The notes under the pieces: model-generated
Seen by the model: the letters and a program-made list of their open reading frames with translations, nothing else
Databases searched by the model: none
What the model was told of the DNA's origin: nothing
DNA from: Bradyrhizobium sp. NDS-1
GTDB lineage: Bacteria; Pseudomonadota; Alphaproteobacteria; Rhizobiales; Xanthobacteraceae
DNA length: 64,000 bases
Direction: 5' to 3'
Assembly (NCBI RefSeq): GCF_032918005.1
Contig: NZ_CP136628.1
Coordinates: 2,031,501-2,095,500, forward strand
Program-made: the position numbers and the translations under genes
In this document: piece after piece, positions 12,134 to 20,699 of the stretch
How the letters are laid out: each line of letters opens with the position of its first letter
How positions within the stretch are numbered: position 1 is the first letter of the stretch

Positions 12134-13822
12134 ATGTCGAAGTTGTCCATCGTCTTCAAGCTTCTGACCGTGTTGTCAGTTCTCGTCCTCTCGCTCGCCG
12201 GTGTCGGCGTGACGGCGATCGGCACCATGCAGAACATCAACGCTCACACGGTCGAGATTGCGGAGAGTTGGCTGCCGAGCGTGCGTGCACTCGGCTCGAT
12301 GCGCGCCGACATCAATGAGCTGCGCGTCGCCCTCCGCCTGCATCTGATGCAGGACACCGCCGAAGGCAAGGAGGCCGCCGAAAAGCGTCTCGCCAATCTG
12401 CGCGAGCGCATCGAGAAGACCCGAAAGGTCTACGAGCCGCTGATCAACGCGGCCGAGGAGCGCGCGCTCTACGGGCAATGGACCAAGGCGTGGGCCGAGT
12501 ACCTGAACGGCGTGCAGGACGTCATGGCGCTGTCGCGCAAGAGCGTCGGGCGTTTTCCGGCCGACGCCAATGAAATGCTGCAGACCAAGGTCGCGAAGAT
12601 GGCCCAGGCGGCCGATCCGCTGCTGCAGAAGGCCATCGAACTCAACAACAGCGGCGCCGAGCTGGAGACGAAGCAGGCGGCCGACAGCTATGCGTTGATC
12701 TTCCGCGTGCTGGTCGGCATCATCGTACTCTCCGTCGTGATCGCGATCGGCGCGGCCTATTATCTCGTGCGCGATGTCTCTCGCGGCATTGCCTCGATCA
12801 TCCGTCCGATGCAGTCGCTCGGCGAGGGCGACCTCTCGGCCGAGGTGCCGCATCGCGGCGAGAGGACCGAGATCGGCTCGATGGCGGATGCGCTCCAGAT
12901 CTTCAAGGAGGCGCTGATCGCCAAGAAGGCCGCCGACGAAGCGGCCGCTCGCGATGCCGAGGCCAAGATCGAGCGCGGTCGCCGCGTCGATGCCATCACG
13001 CGCAATTTCGAGGCCATGATCGGCGAGGTGGTCGGCACGGTCTCCTCCGCCTCGACCGAACTCGAGGCCTCGGCCTCGACGCTGACCGGCACCGCGCAGC
13101 GCGGCCAGCAACTCGCGACCGTCGTCGCGGCCGCGTCCGAGGAAGCCTCCACGAACGTGCAAGCGGTCGCCTCCGCATCCGAAGAACTATCGTCCTCCAT
13201 CACCGAGATCAGCCGCCGCGTGCAGGATTCGGCGCGGATGGCGGCGGAAGCCGTCGAGCAGGCGGCGCGGACCAACGAGCGCGTCAACGCGCTGTCGCAG
13301 GCCGCGTCCCGCATCGGTGACGTGGTCGAGCTCATCAACACCATCGCAGGCCAGACCAATTTGCTGGCACTGAACGCCACCATCGAGGCGGCACGCGCCG
13401 GCGAAGCCGGCCGCGGCTTTGCGGTCGTCGCGTCGGAAGTCAAGGCGTTGGCCGAGCAGACCGCGAAGGCGACCGGCGAGATCGGGGCACAAGTATCGGG
13501 CATCCAGGCCGCGACTCAGGAATCCGTCAGCGCCATCCAGGAGATCGGCGGCACCATCGAGCGGCTTTCCGAAGTGTCCGCAGCGATCGCCGCCGCCGTC
13601 GAGGAGCAGGGCGCCGCGACGCAGGAGATCTCGCGAAACGTCCAGCAGGCTTCGGTCGGCACGCAGGAGGTCTCGGCGAACATCACCGACGTGCAGCGTG
13701 GTGCGATCGAGACCGGCGAAGCCTCGGTCGAGGTGCTCTCGGCTGCGAAATCGCTGGCGAGCGACAGCACCCGTCTCAAGGTCGAGGTCGCGCAGTTCCT
13801 GGAGTCGGTCCGCGCGGCCTGA
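12134..13822 (+). CDS. methyl-accepting chemotaxis protein
   Basis: Transmembrane chemoreceptor, 562 aa. Order: TM1 at about 9-30 (LLTVLSVLVLSLAGVGVTAI), a periplasmic four-helix-bundle ligand domain to about 190, TM2 (ALIFRVLVGIIVLSVVIAIG), a HAMP domain with PMQSLGEGDLSAEVPHRGER, then the long cytoplasmic signalling helix pair. The kinase-contact hairpin tip is recognisable as TIAGQTNLLALNATIEAARA followed by GEAGRGFAVVASEVKALAEQ. The Ala/Glu/Gln-rich flanks are typical methylation helices. No C-terminal NWETF-type pentapeptide is present. ATG at 12134 follows an in-frame GTG. Ligand unknown. Confidence 0.95.
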   Translation: MSKLSIVFKLLTVLSVLVLSLAGVGVTAIGTMQNINAHTVEIAESWLPSVRALGSMRADINELRVALRLHLMQDTAEGKEAAEKRLANLRERIEKTRKVYEPLINAAEERALYGQWTKAWAEYLNGVQDVMALSRKSVGRFPADANEMLQTKVAKMAQAADPLLQKAIELNNSGAELETKQAADSYALIFRVLVGIIVLSVVIAIGAAYYLVRDVSRGIASIIRPMQSLGEGDLSAEVPHRGERTEIGSMADALQIFKEALIAKKAADEAAARDAEAKIERGRRVDAITRNFEAMIGEVVGTVSSASTELEASASTLTGTAQRGQQLATVVAAASEEASTNVQAVASASEELSSSITEISRRVQDSARMAAEAVEQAARTNERVNALSQAASRIGDVVELINTIAGQTNLLALNATIEAARAGEAGRGFAVVASEVKALAEQTAKATGEIGAQVSGIQAATQESVSAIQEIGGTIERLSEVSAAIAAAVEEQGAATQEISRNVQQASVGTQEVSANITDVQRGAIETGEASVEVLSAAKSLASDSTRLKVEVAQFLESVRAA

Positions 13823-13825
13823 TAA

Positions 13826-16540
13826 TCAACTGCCCGTCTGCGCGGCCGGCGGCGGCGCGACCTGCCGCCGGAACAGGATGCGCTGGTAGAGCCAGCCGAT
13901 CGCGACCAGCACGATGCCGAGGCACATGAACGACAGCGCCCGGTAGACGCCGGTCAGCGTCCATACGTCGACGGCGAAGGCTTTCAGGATCGTGAGCGCG
14001 ATGACGGCGGCCGAGGCCAGCCGCGCCCGCTCGGAGTTGACGAGGATGCCGACGCCGAGCAGGACAACGCCGAAGCCGAGCCAGCCGATCGAATAGGTGT
14101 ATTGCTCGGCGCTCGTGGTGGCGCCGTAGAGCAGCACCGGGCCGTGATAGAAGCGGCGGATCTCCAGCGTCACATAGCTGAGCGCGAACACCAGGGCTCC
14201 GCCTGCGATCGTGTTGGCGTAGACGACGGAGCGATGGCCCGCCACCGCATAGGACAGCAGCAGCATCAGCACTGCCGGCAGAGCGTAGCCGAGCAGCAGC
14301 AGGTTGAAGACGAGGCCGCCGACATTGACGCCGGAGAACAGCAACGGGTTCTCCAGGATCAGGAGGCCGAACACGCTGATGATCCCTGCAATTGCCGTGA
14401 GCACGACCGCACCGGCGTTGTGCACGATGCTGTGACTGCGCAGCCGCAGCCGCTCAAGTCCGATCGCCATCGCGAGCGTGATGCAGACCTGCAGCGCGAA
14501 TTCGAGCAGCGAGGGGGCCGCTGTCATGCGGCCGCCGGTCGCGAAGTGCCGGATCTCCATGAAGGCGAGCAGCGCGGTGAACAGGATCGCGGCGGTCTCG
14601 ACCATGCGCAGCGGCGCGTCGTCGGCGCGGCGGCGCAGGAAGATGCTCGCGCCCCAGAACGATGCCGCCGGCAGACCGTAGCCCCAGAGCAGCCAGTTGA
14701 AGATCGGCGTGGTGCCGACGGCATCGCCGACGATCAGTGGGTCATAGGCGATGCGCGCGGTGACGAGGCCCGCGAAGATGGCGGCGAGCCAGCGCAGGAA
14801 CGGGATCGGCCGCTGCAGCGAGATCCAGGCGGTGCCGAGCGACATCAGCGCGAGCGCGATGGTAAGCCAGCCCTTCTCCAGCGCAAAGGTCAGCGCCAAG
14901 GCCAGCGCGCCGAGCGTGCCGGTGGCGAACAGGGCGATGGAGGTAGCAAGCCCCGGTCGATCTTCGCGGCGTGAGAGGGCTTCGGTCGCAGCACCGAAAG
15001 CAGCGGCGAGCAGCACTGCGAGGATCGCAAACGGGATCGAGCGGTCGAGGTGAGCGATGCGCGCATAGAGCGCCACCAGGATGGCGATCGGTGTCGCGAC
15101 ACCTGCCGCCGACCATACCACCGGGATGACGGCCGAGTTCGACCGGCCCTGGGCGAGGAAGCCTGCGACGCCGAAGCCTGCGGCGAAGATCGCGGCCATG
15201 ACCAGATGCAGCGTCACGGAGCTGTCGATTGCCGTCGGGCCGACGCCGGACATCGGGCCGCCCGGCAGCACCAGCATGTCCGGATTGGCACGCACCGCCC
15301 ATTCGGCGAACACGATGAAGACGGTCGCTGCGGCGGCGCCCAGCGCGCCCGTTGCCGCCGGCGCGCGCCAGGCCACGAACAGCGTGCCTGCGACCAGCAG
15401 AGTGAAGGCGATCAGCGCGAGATCGGCGTGCGCGCTCGACACCACGATCACCACCGTGGCGAACAGGTAGGCACCGAGCGAACTCGACGAGACCGGCTCG
15501 ATCTCGCCGTCCTCGGCCGCCGGGCCGAACATGAAGCCACAGACGACGAGGAGGGCAGCGAGCACGAAGCCCGCAATGACGTGGAAGGCGTGCGGCGCGA
15601 CCTGCAGCTCCGGCTCGAGCCCGACGAGGGCCCAGAACACGGCGAACACGATCGTGGTGACCGCGAGCCAGCGCCACAGCCGGATGCGGGCGAGGCCGAA
15701 GCTCGCGGCGGTGACGATCGCGAGATAGATGTAGAGCGCCCAATAGTCGGGCTTGCCGCTGGAGACGAGAACCGGCGTCACGAAGGCGCCGACCACGCCG
15801 AGGCCGGCGAGTGCCGGTCCGTGCAGCAGCGCTGCGGCGAGCGTGCACATGGCGACGATGCCGAGCAGCACGAAGGCCGTGGCGGGCACGAGGAAGCCGT
15901 AGAGCGCATAGGCGGCATAGATCGTCGCGAACGCCACCGCCGTACCGGCGGCGGTGAGGATCGCGGGAATGTTGGCGATCGGCAGCGCCTGAATGGTCGA
16001 GATGCTCTCCTTGCGCCGCGTCCATTCGCCGGCCCCGAGCAGCGCGGCCGCGAACAGGCCGCCCAGGAACACGCGCACGCCGGGGCCGAGAAGGCCGGCC
16101 TCGATCGAATAGCGCACCATGAAGAAGCCGCCGAGCGCGAGCGCAAGCCCGCCGATCCACACCACCCAGCGCGTGCCGAGCCGCTCCTCGAAGCCAGGTT
16201 CTTGAATATCAGGCGCAGGCGCGGGCAAAGGAGGCGGCGCAGCGGCTTCAGGGCCCGCCTCGGGCGGCGGCGGCGAAACAGCTTCGGTCACGGGTGGCGA
16301 CGCCGGTTCGGTTTCCGGCGCAAGCGGCGGGAGCTCCGCGGCAGCCGTCGCGGCGGCCGGCGCCTGCTCCCAGACAGGTGTGAGCGGCGGCGGCTGCATC
16401 CGCCGCTGCGCGTCAAACGCCTCTTCGAGCGCATTCAGTCGCCGGCGCAGCTCGCCCGCCAGGTTGGCGGCCTTGATGGCAATGATGAACGCGGCGATCG
16501 CAATGATCCACGCAAAGACGTCGAACGTGCCGTCGAACAT
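13826..16540 (-). CDS. DUF2339 domain-containing large membrane protein
   Basis: 904 aa inner-membrane protein. Residues 1-20 form an N-terminal hydrophobic segment, 28-50 a short coiled-coil (ELRRRLNALEEAFDAQRR), 50-120 a Pro/Ala/Glu-rich linker, then more than twenty predicted membrane helices to the end. The conserved DUF2339 opening is FEERLGTRWVVWIGGLALAL followed by GGFFMVRYSIEAGLLGP. Function of the family is not established. It converges with the chemoreceptor gene, with three bases between the stops. Confidence 0.88.
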   Translation of the reverse strand: MFDGTFDVFAWIIAIAAFIIAIKAANLAGELRRRLNALEEAFDAQRRMQPPPLTPVWEQAPAAATAAAELPPLAPETEPASPPVTEAVSPPPPEAGPEAAAPPPLPAPAPDIQEPGFEERLGTRWVVWIGGLALALGGFFMVRYSIEAGLLGPGVRVFLGGLFAAALLGAGEWTRRKESISTIQALPIANIPAILTAAGTAVAFATIYAAYALYGFLVPATAFVLLGIVAMCTLAAALLHGPALAGLGVVGAFVTPVLVSSGKPDYWALYIYLAIVTAASFGLARIRLWRWLAVTTIVFAVFWALVGLEPELQVAPHAFHVIAGFVLAALLVVCGFMFGPAAEDGEIEPVSSSSLGAYLFATVVIVVSSAHADLALIAFTLLVAGTLFVAWRAPAATGALGAAAATVFIVFAEWAVRANPDMLVLPGGPMSGVGPTAIDSSVTLHLVMAAIFAAGFGVAGFLAQGRSNSAVIPVVWSAAGVATPIAILVALYARIAHLDRSIPFAILAVLLAAAFGAATEALSRREDRPGLATSIALFATGTLGALALALTFALEKGWLTIALALMSLGTAWISLQRPIPFLRWLAAIFAGLVTARIAYDPLIVGDAVGTTPIFNWLLWGYGLPAASFWGASIFLRRRADDAPLRMVETAAILFTALLAFMEIRHFATGGRMTAAPSLLEFALQVCITLAMAIGLERLRLRSHSIVHNAGAVVLTAIAGIISVFGLLILENPLLFSGVNVGGLVFNLLLLGYALPAVLMLLLSYAVAGHRSVVYANTIAGGALVFALSYVTLEIRRFYHGPVLLYGATTSAEQYTYSIGWLGFGVVLLGVGILVNSERARLASAAVIALTILKAFAVDVWTLTGVYRALSFMCLGIVLVAIGWLYQRILFRRQVAPPPAAQTGS

Positions 16541-16587
16541 GAAGCCTCCAGGCGATCGACGGATGGGGCCGATCGCGAAATCCTTGT

Positions 16588-17556
16588 CTAGCGCCGGGAG
16601 CGTACGCGCAAGCCCGGTGCGGGTCGCTCCTGAAGCACGTCGCGGCGGAAGCGGTAGAGCGCCGCCGGTCGTCCGCCGGTCTGTGTCGACATGACCCCGG
16701 TCGGTTCGACCAGGGCTTCCATTTCGACCAGGCGGCGGAAATTCTGCTTGTGCAGGTGTCGGCCGGAAATCGCCTCCACCGTGTGCTGCAGTTCGGTAAG
16801 TGTGAATTCAGGCGGCAAAAGTTCAAAGACCACAGGACGATACTTCAGTTTTGCGCGTAGCCGCGCGATCGCCGTGGCGAGAATCCGGCGGTGGTCGAAC
16901 CGCATCGAGGTCCCGAGCGGTGGAAGCGTCTTGCGCGCTAATGCCGCAGGCCGGCCGTCGCGCCGCGCTTCCTCGACCAACCCGGCCTCGTACAGGAGCT
17001 CGTAGCGATCGAGCACGCGCTCCTCGTCCCAGGCCGCTCCGTCGAGGCCAAAGTAGAATCGCACGCGATCCTTTCGCGGCAATGCGCGCGTGGTCTCCGG
17101 CGTCTCCTCCGCGGCCCACTCGGTCAGCGCAGGGATGATGTCGCGGGCAATGATCGCGGGCGGCTCCTCGCGCCGGTCTTCCCACGGAAGGAAACGGTAC
17201 CATGGCGAAAAGCTCGCCGCGTTTGCTGCAAGCTCGCCGTCCACCGCGCGCGTCAGTGCGAGATAACCGATCGACACCATATGCGCCCCGGTGTCGCCGG
17301 CCTCGGCATGGCGGCCGCGATCGCCAAAGGTGTAGAGCTGCTCGACATAGCCGAGCCGCAAGCCCGCCTGTTCCTCGACCCAGGCGCGCAGGCCGATCTC
17401 GAAAGTGCGGTGCGCGACCGCGTCGAACGGGCCGAACGGCAGGCCGGCAAGCCCGTCACTGTCGCGCGCGGTCAGGATCAGCGGCTCATGGCCCGCGATC
17501 GCGACGATGGCCGCGGTGAGGCCAATCTCGATCGGCGTCAGGAGCGTCTCGCTCAT
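16588..17556 (-). CDS. nadQ: NAD biosynthesis regulator, NadQ-type (Nudix-like + winged helix)
   Basis: 322 aa, starting at MSETLLTPIEIGLTAAIVAI (17556). The N-terminal two thirds has a degenerate Nudix-like fold without a canonical Nudix box (FGPFDAVAHRTFEIGLRAWV, QLYTFGDRGRH, MVSIGYLALT), as in transcription factors that sense nicotinamide nucleotides. The C terminus is a winged helix (FTLTELQHTVEAISGRHLHK, QNFRRLVEMEALVEPTG, GRPAALYRFRRDVL). This organisation fits the alphaproteobacterial NadQ group (COG4111) known to repress nad genes. The palindromes upstream of nadA are the obvious targets. An NrtR-like relative is the alternative. Confidence 0.82.
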   Translation of the reverse strand: MSETLLTPIEIGLTAAIVAIAGHEPLILTARDSDGLAGLPFGPFDAVAHRTFEIGLRAWVEEQAGLRLGYVEQLYTFGDRGRHAEAGDTGAHMVSIGYLALTRAVDGELAANAASFSPWYRFLPWEDRREEPPAIIARDIIPALTEWAAEETPETTRALPRKDRVRFYFGLDGAAWDEERVLDRYELLYEAGLVEEARRDGRPAALARKTLPPLGTSMRFDHRRILATAIARLRAKLKYRPVVFELLPPEFTLTELQHTVEAISGRHLHKQNFRRLVEMEALVEPTGVMSTQTGGRPAALYRFRRDVLQERPAPGLRVRSRR

Positions 17557-17587
17557 GCGATGTGGCGCGCAGCTGTTGCCGCAAACA

Positions 17588-17713
17588 CGTCGTGCCCGGG
17601 CTCGTCCCGCCTGCGCGGCCGAAGCCGCTTCGGCGAGGCGAAGGCCCGGGCATCCACGTTCTCCGTACCGCGTGAAAGCTCGTGGATGGCCGGGACAAGC
17701 CCGGCGATGACGC
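17588..17713. repeat. intergenic palindromic repeat
   Basis: CACGTCGTGCCCGGGCTCGT and GGACAAGCCCGGCGATGACG form the outer arms, GGCATCCACG and CGTGGATGGCC the inner ones. Same family as 3962-4049. It lies between the NadQ start and the phosphatase stop. Confidence 0.78.
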
Positions 17714-17737
17714 ACCTTCTGCGATGTGGCCTAACTC

Positions 17738-18244
17738 TCATTCCAGCTCGATCACGAAGGGGCGGCCCTCGACCATCATCGCGCCCGGGCCGATCTCGTC
17801 GAGCGCGCGCAGCATGCGGCCGTTGCGTCCCAATGCACGATCGGCGAGGCCGACGATGCGCCGGTTCGGCGAGGCAATCGGCGAGGCCGCGCGGATCTTC
17901 CTGGCGATATCGAGCTCGTCGCGGTTCGGATTGAGCGCGCAGACCGCCGCGAACGCGCTCGCGGTGGAGCGGCTGATGCCGGCATAGCAATGAACCACCA
18001 GCGGTGCGCTGCGGTCCCAGCCGCGCACGAAGTTCAGCACCTGTTCGATATGCGTCTCGGACGGTGCGACGAAACCATCCATCTCCTGGGTGATGTCGTC
18101 CATCGACACCTTGAGATGGTTGGCCGGCAGCACGGACACCGGCCGCGCCACCTGCTCGACATTGGCCATTACGGTCAGCACGTGGCTGGCCCCGGTGAGG
18201 CGGACGGTTTCGGGAAGCGCGGCGAGGGAACAGACGTGGATCAT
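17738..18244 (-). CDS. tyrosine/dual-specificity phosphatase-like protein
   Basis: 168 aa cytosolic protein. The P-loop signature CX5R is clear in VVHCYAGISRSTASAFAA, with the nucleophilic Cys at about residue 85, and a general-acid Asp candidate lies upstream in VSMDDITQEMDGF. It belongs with small bacterial DSP-like phosphatases seen in rhizobia; substrate unknown. No partner kinase is adjacent. Confidence 0.85.
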   Translation of the reverse strand: MIHVCSLAALPETVRLTGASHVLTVMANVEQVARPVSVLPANHLKVSMDDITQEMDGFVAPSETHIEQVLNFVRGWDRSAPLVVHCYAGISRSTASAFAAVCALNPNRDELDIARKIRAASPIASPNRRIVGLADRALGRNGRMLRALDEIGPGAMMVEGRPFVIELE

Positions 18245-18302
18245 GGCGGACCTTTTTGCCGGCGATTATAGCCGGTGCCGTAGGGTGGGCAAAGCTACCA
18301 CT

Positions 18303-18448
18303 TCGTCGTCCCGGACAAGCGCGCTACAGGCGCGCGCCGATCCGGGACCCATAACCACAGGGTTGAGTTTTACGAAGGCTCGTGATGACCGGTTTTGCGC
18401 TGCAACCACTCCCTGTGGGTATGGGTCCCTGCTTTCGCAGGGACGACG
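18303..18448. repeat. intergenic palindromic repeat
   Basis: TCGTCGTCCCGGACAAGCGC at left, CAGGGACGACGGC at right, with internal GGGACCCATAACCACAGG and CCCTGTGGGTATGGGTCCC arms. Same family as 6584-6728 and 26018-26173. Confidence 0.8.
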
Positions 18449-18482
18449 GCGGAGTGTGAGGCATCACTCTCCCACGACAATG

Positions 18483-19097
18483 CTACGCGAACACCGCCCC
18501 GAACCGCTCCAAAAACTGCTTCTCGGCCCGTGCCGCGGTCCAGGGCGTCAGGTAGTCGCGCCGGACGCTGTCGGAGAGGCCGGGATCCTTGCCGAACAGG
18601 CGCCTCGCCTCGGGCTCCTCGAAGCCGGCGAGCGCGGTCGCCTCCAGATAGGCTGCACCGCGATCGGCGGCCTTGATGGCCTGCGTGATCTCTTCGGGCA
18701 ATTCCGGTGGCAGGCCGAAGCGGATGTGGATGGCGCCGAGCAGGCGCTTCTCGACCGCTTTGTAGTGGCCGTCGAGCACGGCCTTGAACGGCGAGATCAT
18801 GTCGCCGATCACATATTCGGGGGCATCGTGCAGCAGCGCGGCGAGCCGCATGCGCTGATCGACCCGCGGCATCTCGTGCCGCAGCACGGTTTCCACCAGC
18901 AGCGTATGCTGCGCGACCGAAAAGATATGCGCGCCGATGGTCTGGCCGTTCCAGCGTGCAACGCGCGCCAGCCCGTGCGCGATGTCGGCGATCTCGACGT
19001 CGAGCGGGGAGGGATCGAGCAGGTCGAGCCGTCGGCCCGACAGCATGCGCTGCCAGGCGCGGGACTGCGCAACGCCCGCCGTTTTCTTCGCGGTCAT
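18483..19097 (-). CDS. HD-domain hydrolase (YfbR/5'-nucleotidase-like)
   Basis: 204 aa from the ATG at 19097, which overlaps the tag stop by four bases (ATGA). HD-fold metal ligands are visible as IFSVAQHTLLVETVL, LAALLHDAPEYVIGDM and a later Asp in IKAADRGAAYLEATA. Relatives are nucleotidases or phosphohydrolases acting on small nucleotides; the precise substrate is not readable. Third gene of the translationally coupled ygfZ-tag-HD operon. Confidence 0.85.
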   Translation of the reverse strand: MTAKKTAGVAQSRAWQRMLSGRRLDLLDPSPLDVEIADIAHGLARVARWNGQTIGAHIFSVAQHTLLVETVLRHEMPRVDQRMRLAALLHDAPEYVIGDMISPFKAVLDGHYKAVEKRLLGAIHIRFGLPPELPEEITQAIKAADRGAAYLEATALAGFEEPEARRLFGKDPGLSDSVRRDYLTPWTAARAEKQFLERFGAVFA

Positions 19098-19720
19098 TTT
19101 GCCTTGAGGCGCGGCTTGCGCTGCGTCTTGCCGCAGGTCGCGTGACAATGGCAGTCGACGAGGTGGTCGTTGACCATGCCGGTCGCCTGCATGAAGGCAT
19201 AGACGATGGTCGGGCCGACGAATTTGAAGCCGCGCGAGGACAGCTCCTTCGAGATCTGCACCGACAATGGTGTCGAGGCCGGCACGCTCGCCGTGGTCTT
19301 GAACTGGTTGACCTTGGGTCGTCCGTCCATGAAGTCCCACAGCAGCTTCGAGAAGCCCGGGCCCTTCTCCATGATGTCCAGATACGACTTCGCGCTCAGG
19401 ATCGTGCCGTCGATCTTGGCCTTGTTGCGCACGATGCCGGCATCGTTCATCAGCGCATGAACTTTCTTGTCGTTGTAGCGCGCGATCTTCTCGGGCTGGA
19501 AATCGTCGAAGGCTTTGCGGAAGTTGTCGCGCTTGCGCAAGATCGTGATCCAGGAGAGACCGGCCTGAAAGCCGTCGAGGATCAGCTTTTCGTACAGCGC
19601 GCGGTCGTCATACTCCGGCACGCCCCATTCGGTGTCGTGATAGGCGACATAGAGCGGATCTTCACCAGGCCAGGGGCAGCGGGTCTTTCCGTCGGGATGC
19701 AGGCGGGGGGCGCGGCTCAT
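19094..19720 (-). CDS. tag: DNA-3-methyladenine glycosylase I
   Basis: Excises N3-methyladenine from alkylated DNA, first step of base-excision repair. 208 aa. Family hallmarks: TRCPWPGEDPLYVAYHDTEW with GVPEYDDRALYEKL, DGFQAGLSWITILRKRDNFR, and a Zn site built from the N-terminal Cys/His and the C-terminal VDCHCHATC. The start overlaps the ygfZ stop and the end overlaps the next start, each by ATGA. Confidence 0.95.
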   Translation of the reverse strand: MSRAPRLHPDGKTRCPWPGEDPLYVAYHDTEWGVPEYDDRALYEKLILDGFQAGLSWITILRKRDNFRKAFDDFQPEKIARYNDKKVHALMNDAGIVRNKAKIDGTILSAKSYLDIMEKGPGFSKLLWDFMDGRPKVNQFKTTASVPASTPLSVQISKELSSRGFKFVGPTIVYAFMQATGMVNDHLVDCHCHATCGKTQRKPRLKAK

Positions 19721-20598
19721 GCGATGGGCTGCTTGGCTGGAATGCGAACGACGTCCGGTTCAGCGAGCGTCAAAGCCAGCCCTCCGGCAGTAAGCGGCTG
19801 GCCGGCATCGAGCGCGTCCGCGACACGGTCGATGCGCACCAGAGCTATGCCCTTGCCGCCGGAGGTCGAGCCGATGGTGCCGACCGGCTTGTCGCCGGCA
19901 AGAATGGTCGCGCCGGCCTCCGGCGAGGGGCCGTCGAGCAGCACCTTCACACTGCGGGTGCGTGCGGTGCCGCGATGCTGCATGCGCGAGACGACCTCCT
20001 GGCCGACATAGCAACCTTTGTCGAAATCGACGCCGGCAAGGCGGTCCATGTTGGTCTCGTGCGGAAACGCGTCGCTGTACATGAAATCGAGCCCGCCGCG
20101 CGGCACGCCGAGCGCGATGCGGTGCGCCTCGTATTCGGTCGCATCGACCATTTCGGCCCCGATGAGGTCGGACAGCTTCTGTTTGATATCTTCGGGGATC
20201 AGGATGCGAACACCGAGGCCTTCATGGCGGGGGTCGGCGAAGGCGAGGTCGGGCTGGGCCGCGGGCTGGCCGTCCCATGCGGCAAGCACGCCGAGACCGC
20301 CGGAGAGGTTTTCCACCGTGACCTTGGCGCGCAGCTTGTAGAATTTCAGCTTGGTGGCGAGGCTATCCGCCAGCGCTTTCGGGCAGTCGATCAGGAACCC
20401 GCCGCCATGACCCGCGGGCACTTCCGTGATCAGGAAATCCACGATGATCTTGCCCTGCGGCGTCAGCAACGCGCCGAATCGGCCCAGCCCGGGTTTCAGC
20501 CTGTCGACGTCGGTCGTGACCAGGCCGTTGAGGAAGTTGCGCGCATCCTCGCCCGCGACCTTGACCACGCCCCGGTCGGGAAGAAACGCTGATTTCAT
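19717..20598 (-). CDS. ygfZ: folate-binding protein YgfZ (GcvT-like)
   Basis: 293 aa. The diagnostic heptapeptide KGCYVGQE is present in FDKGCYVGQEVVSRMQHRGT, and the N-terminal NFLNGLVTTDVDRLKPG and GALLTPQGKIIVDFLI match the family. YgfZ supports iron-sulfur enzymes, including tRNA-modifying MiaB, in a folate-dependent way. First gene of the ygfZ-tag-HD operon. Divergent from dihydroorotase, with a gap of about 100 bases that must hold both promoters. Confidence 0.92.
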   Translation of the reverse strand: MKSAFLPDRGVVKVAGEDARNFLNGLVTTDVDRLKPGLGRFGALLTPQGKIIVDFLITEVPAGHGGGFLIDCPKALADSLATKLKFYKLRAKVTVENLSGGLGVLAAWDGQPAAQPDLAFADPRHEGLGVRILIPEDIKQKLSDLIGAEMVDATEYEAHRIALGVPRGGLDFMYSDAFPHETNMDRLAGVDFDKGCYVGQEVVSRMQHRGTARTRSVKVLLDGPSPEAGATILAGDKPVGTIGSTSGGKGIALVRIDRVADALDAGQPLTAGGLALTLAEPDVVRIPAKQPIA

Positions 20599-20699
20599 GC
20601 GAAAATCTCTTGCGACATGTTGCTCCGGAACGTAAGCCCGCGAGGCATAAACGACAAGACCTCGAGCCCTGCGCTTGGGGACGAGAGAGGCCCTCAGCC

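Noticed and set aside
12176..13162. 328-codon minus-strand frame inside the chemoreceptor
   Set aside because: Shadow of the mcp gene with unnatural His/Arg content.
15050..16591. 513-codon plus-strand frame opposite the DUF2339 gene
   Set aside because: Arg/His/Glu/Gly repeats without natural composition; the minus-strand membrane protein is clearly coding.
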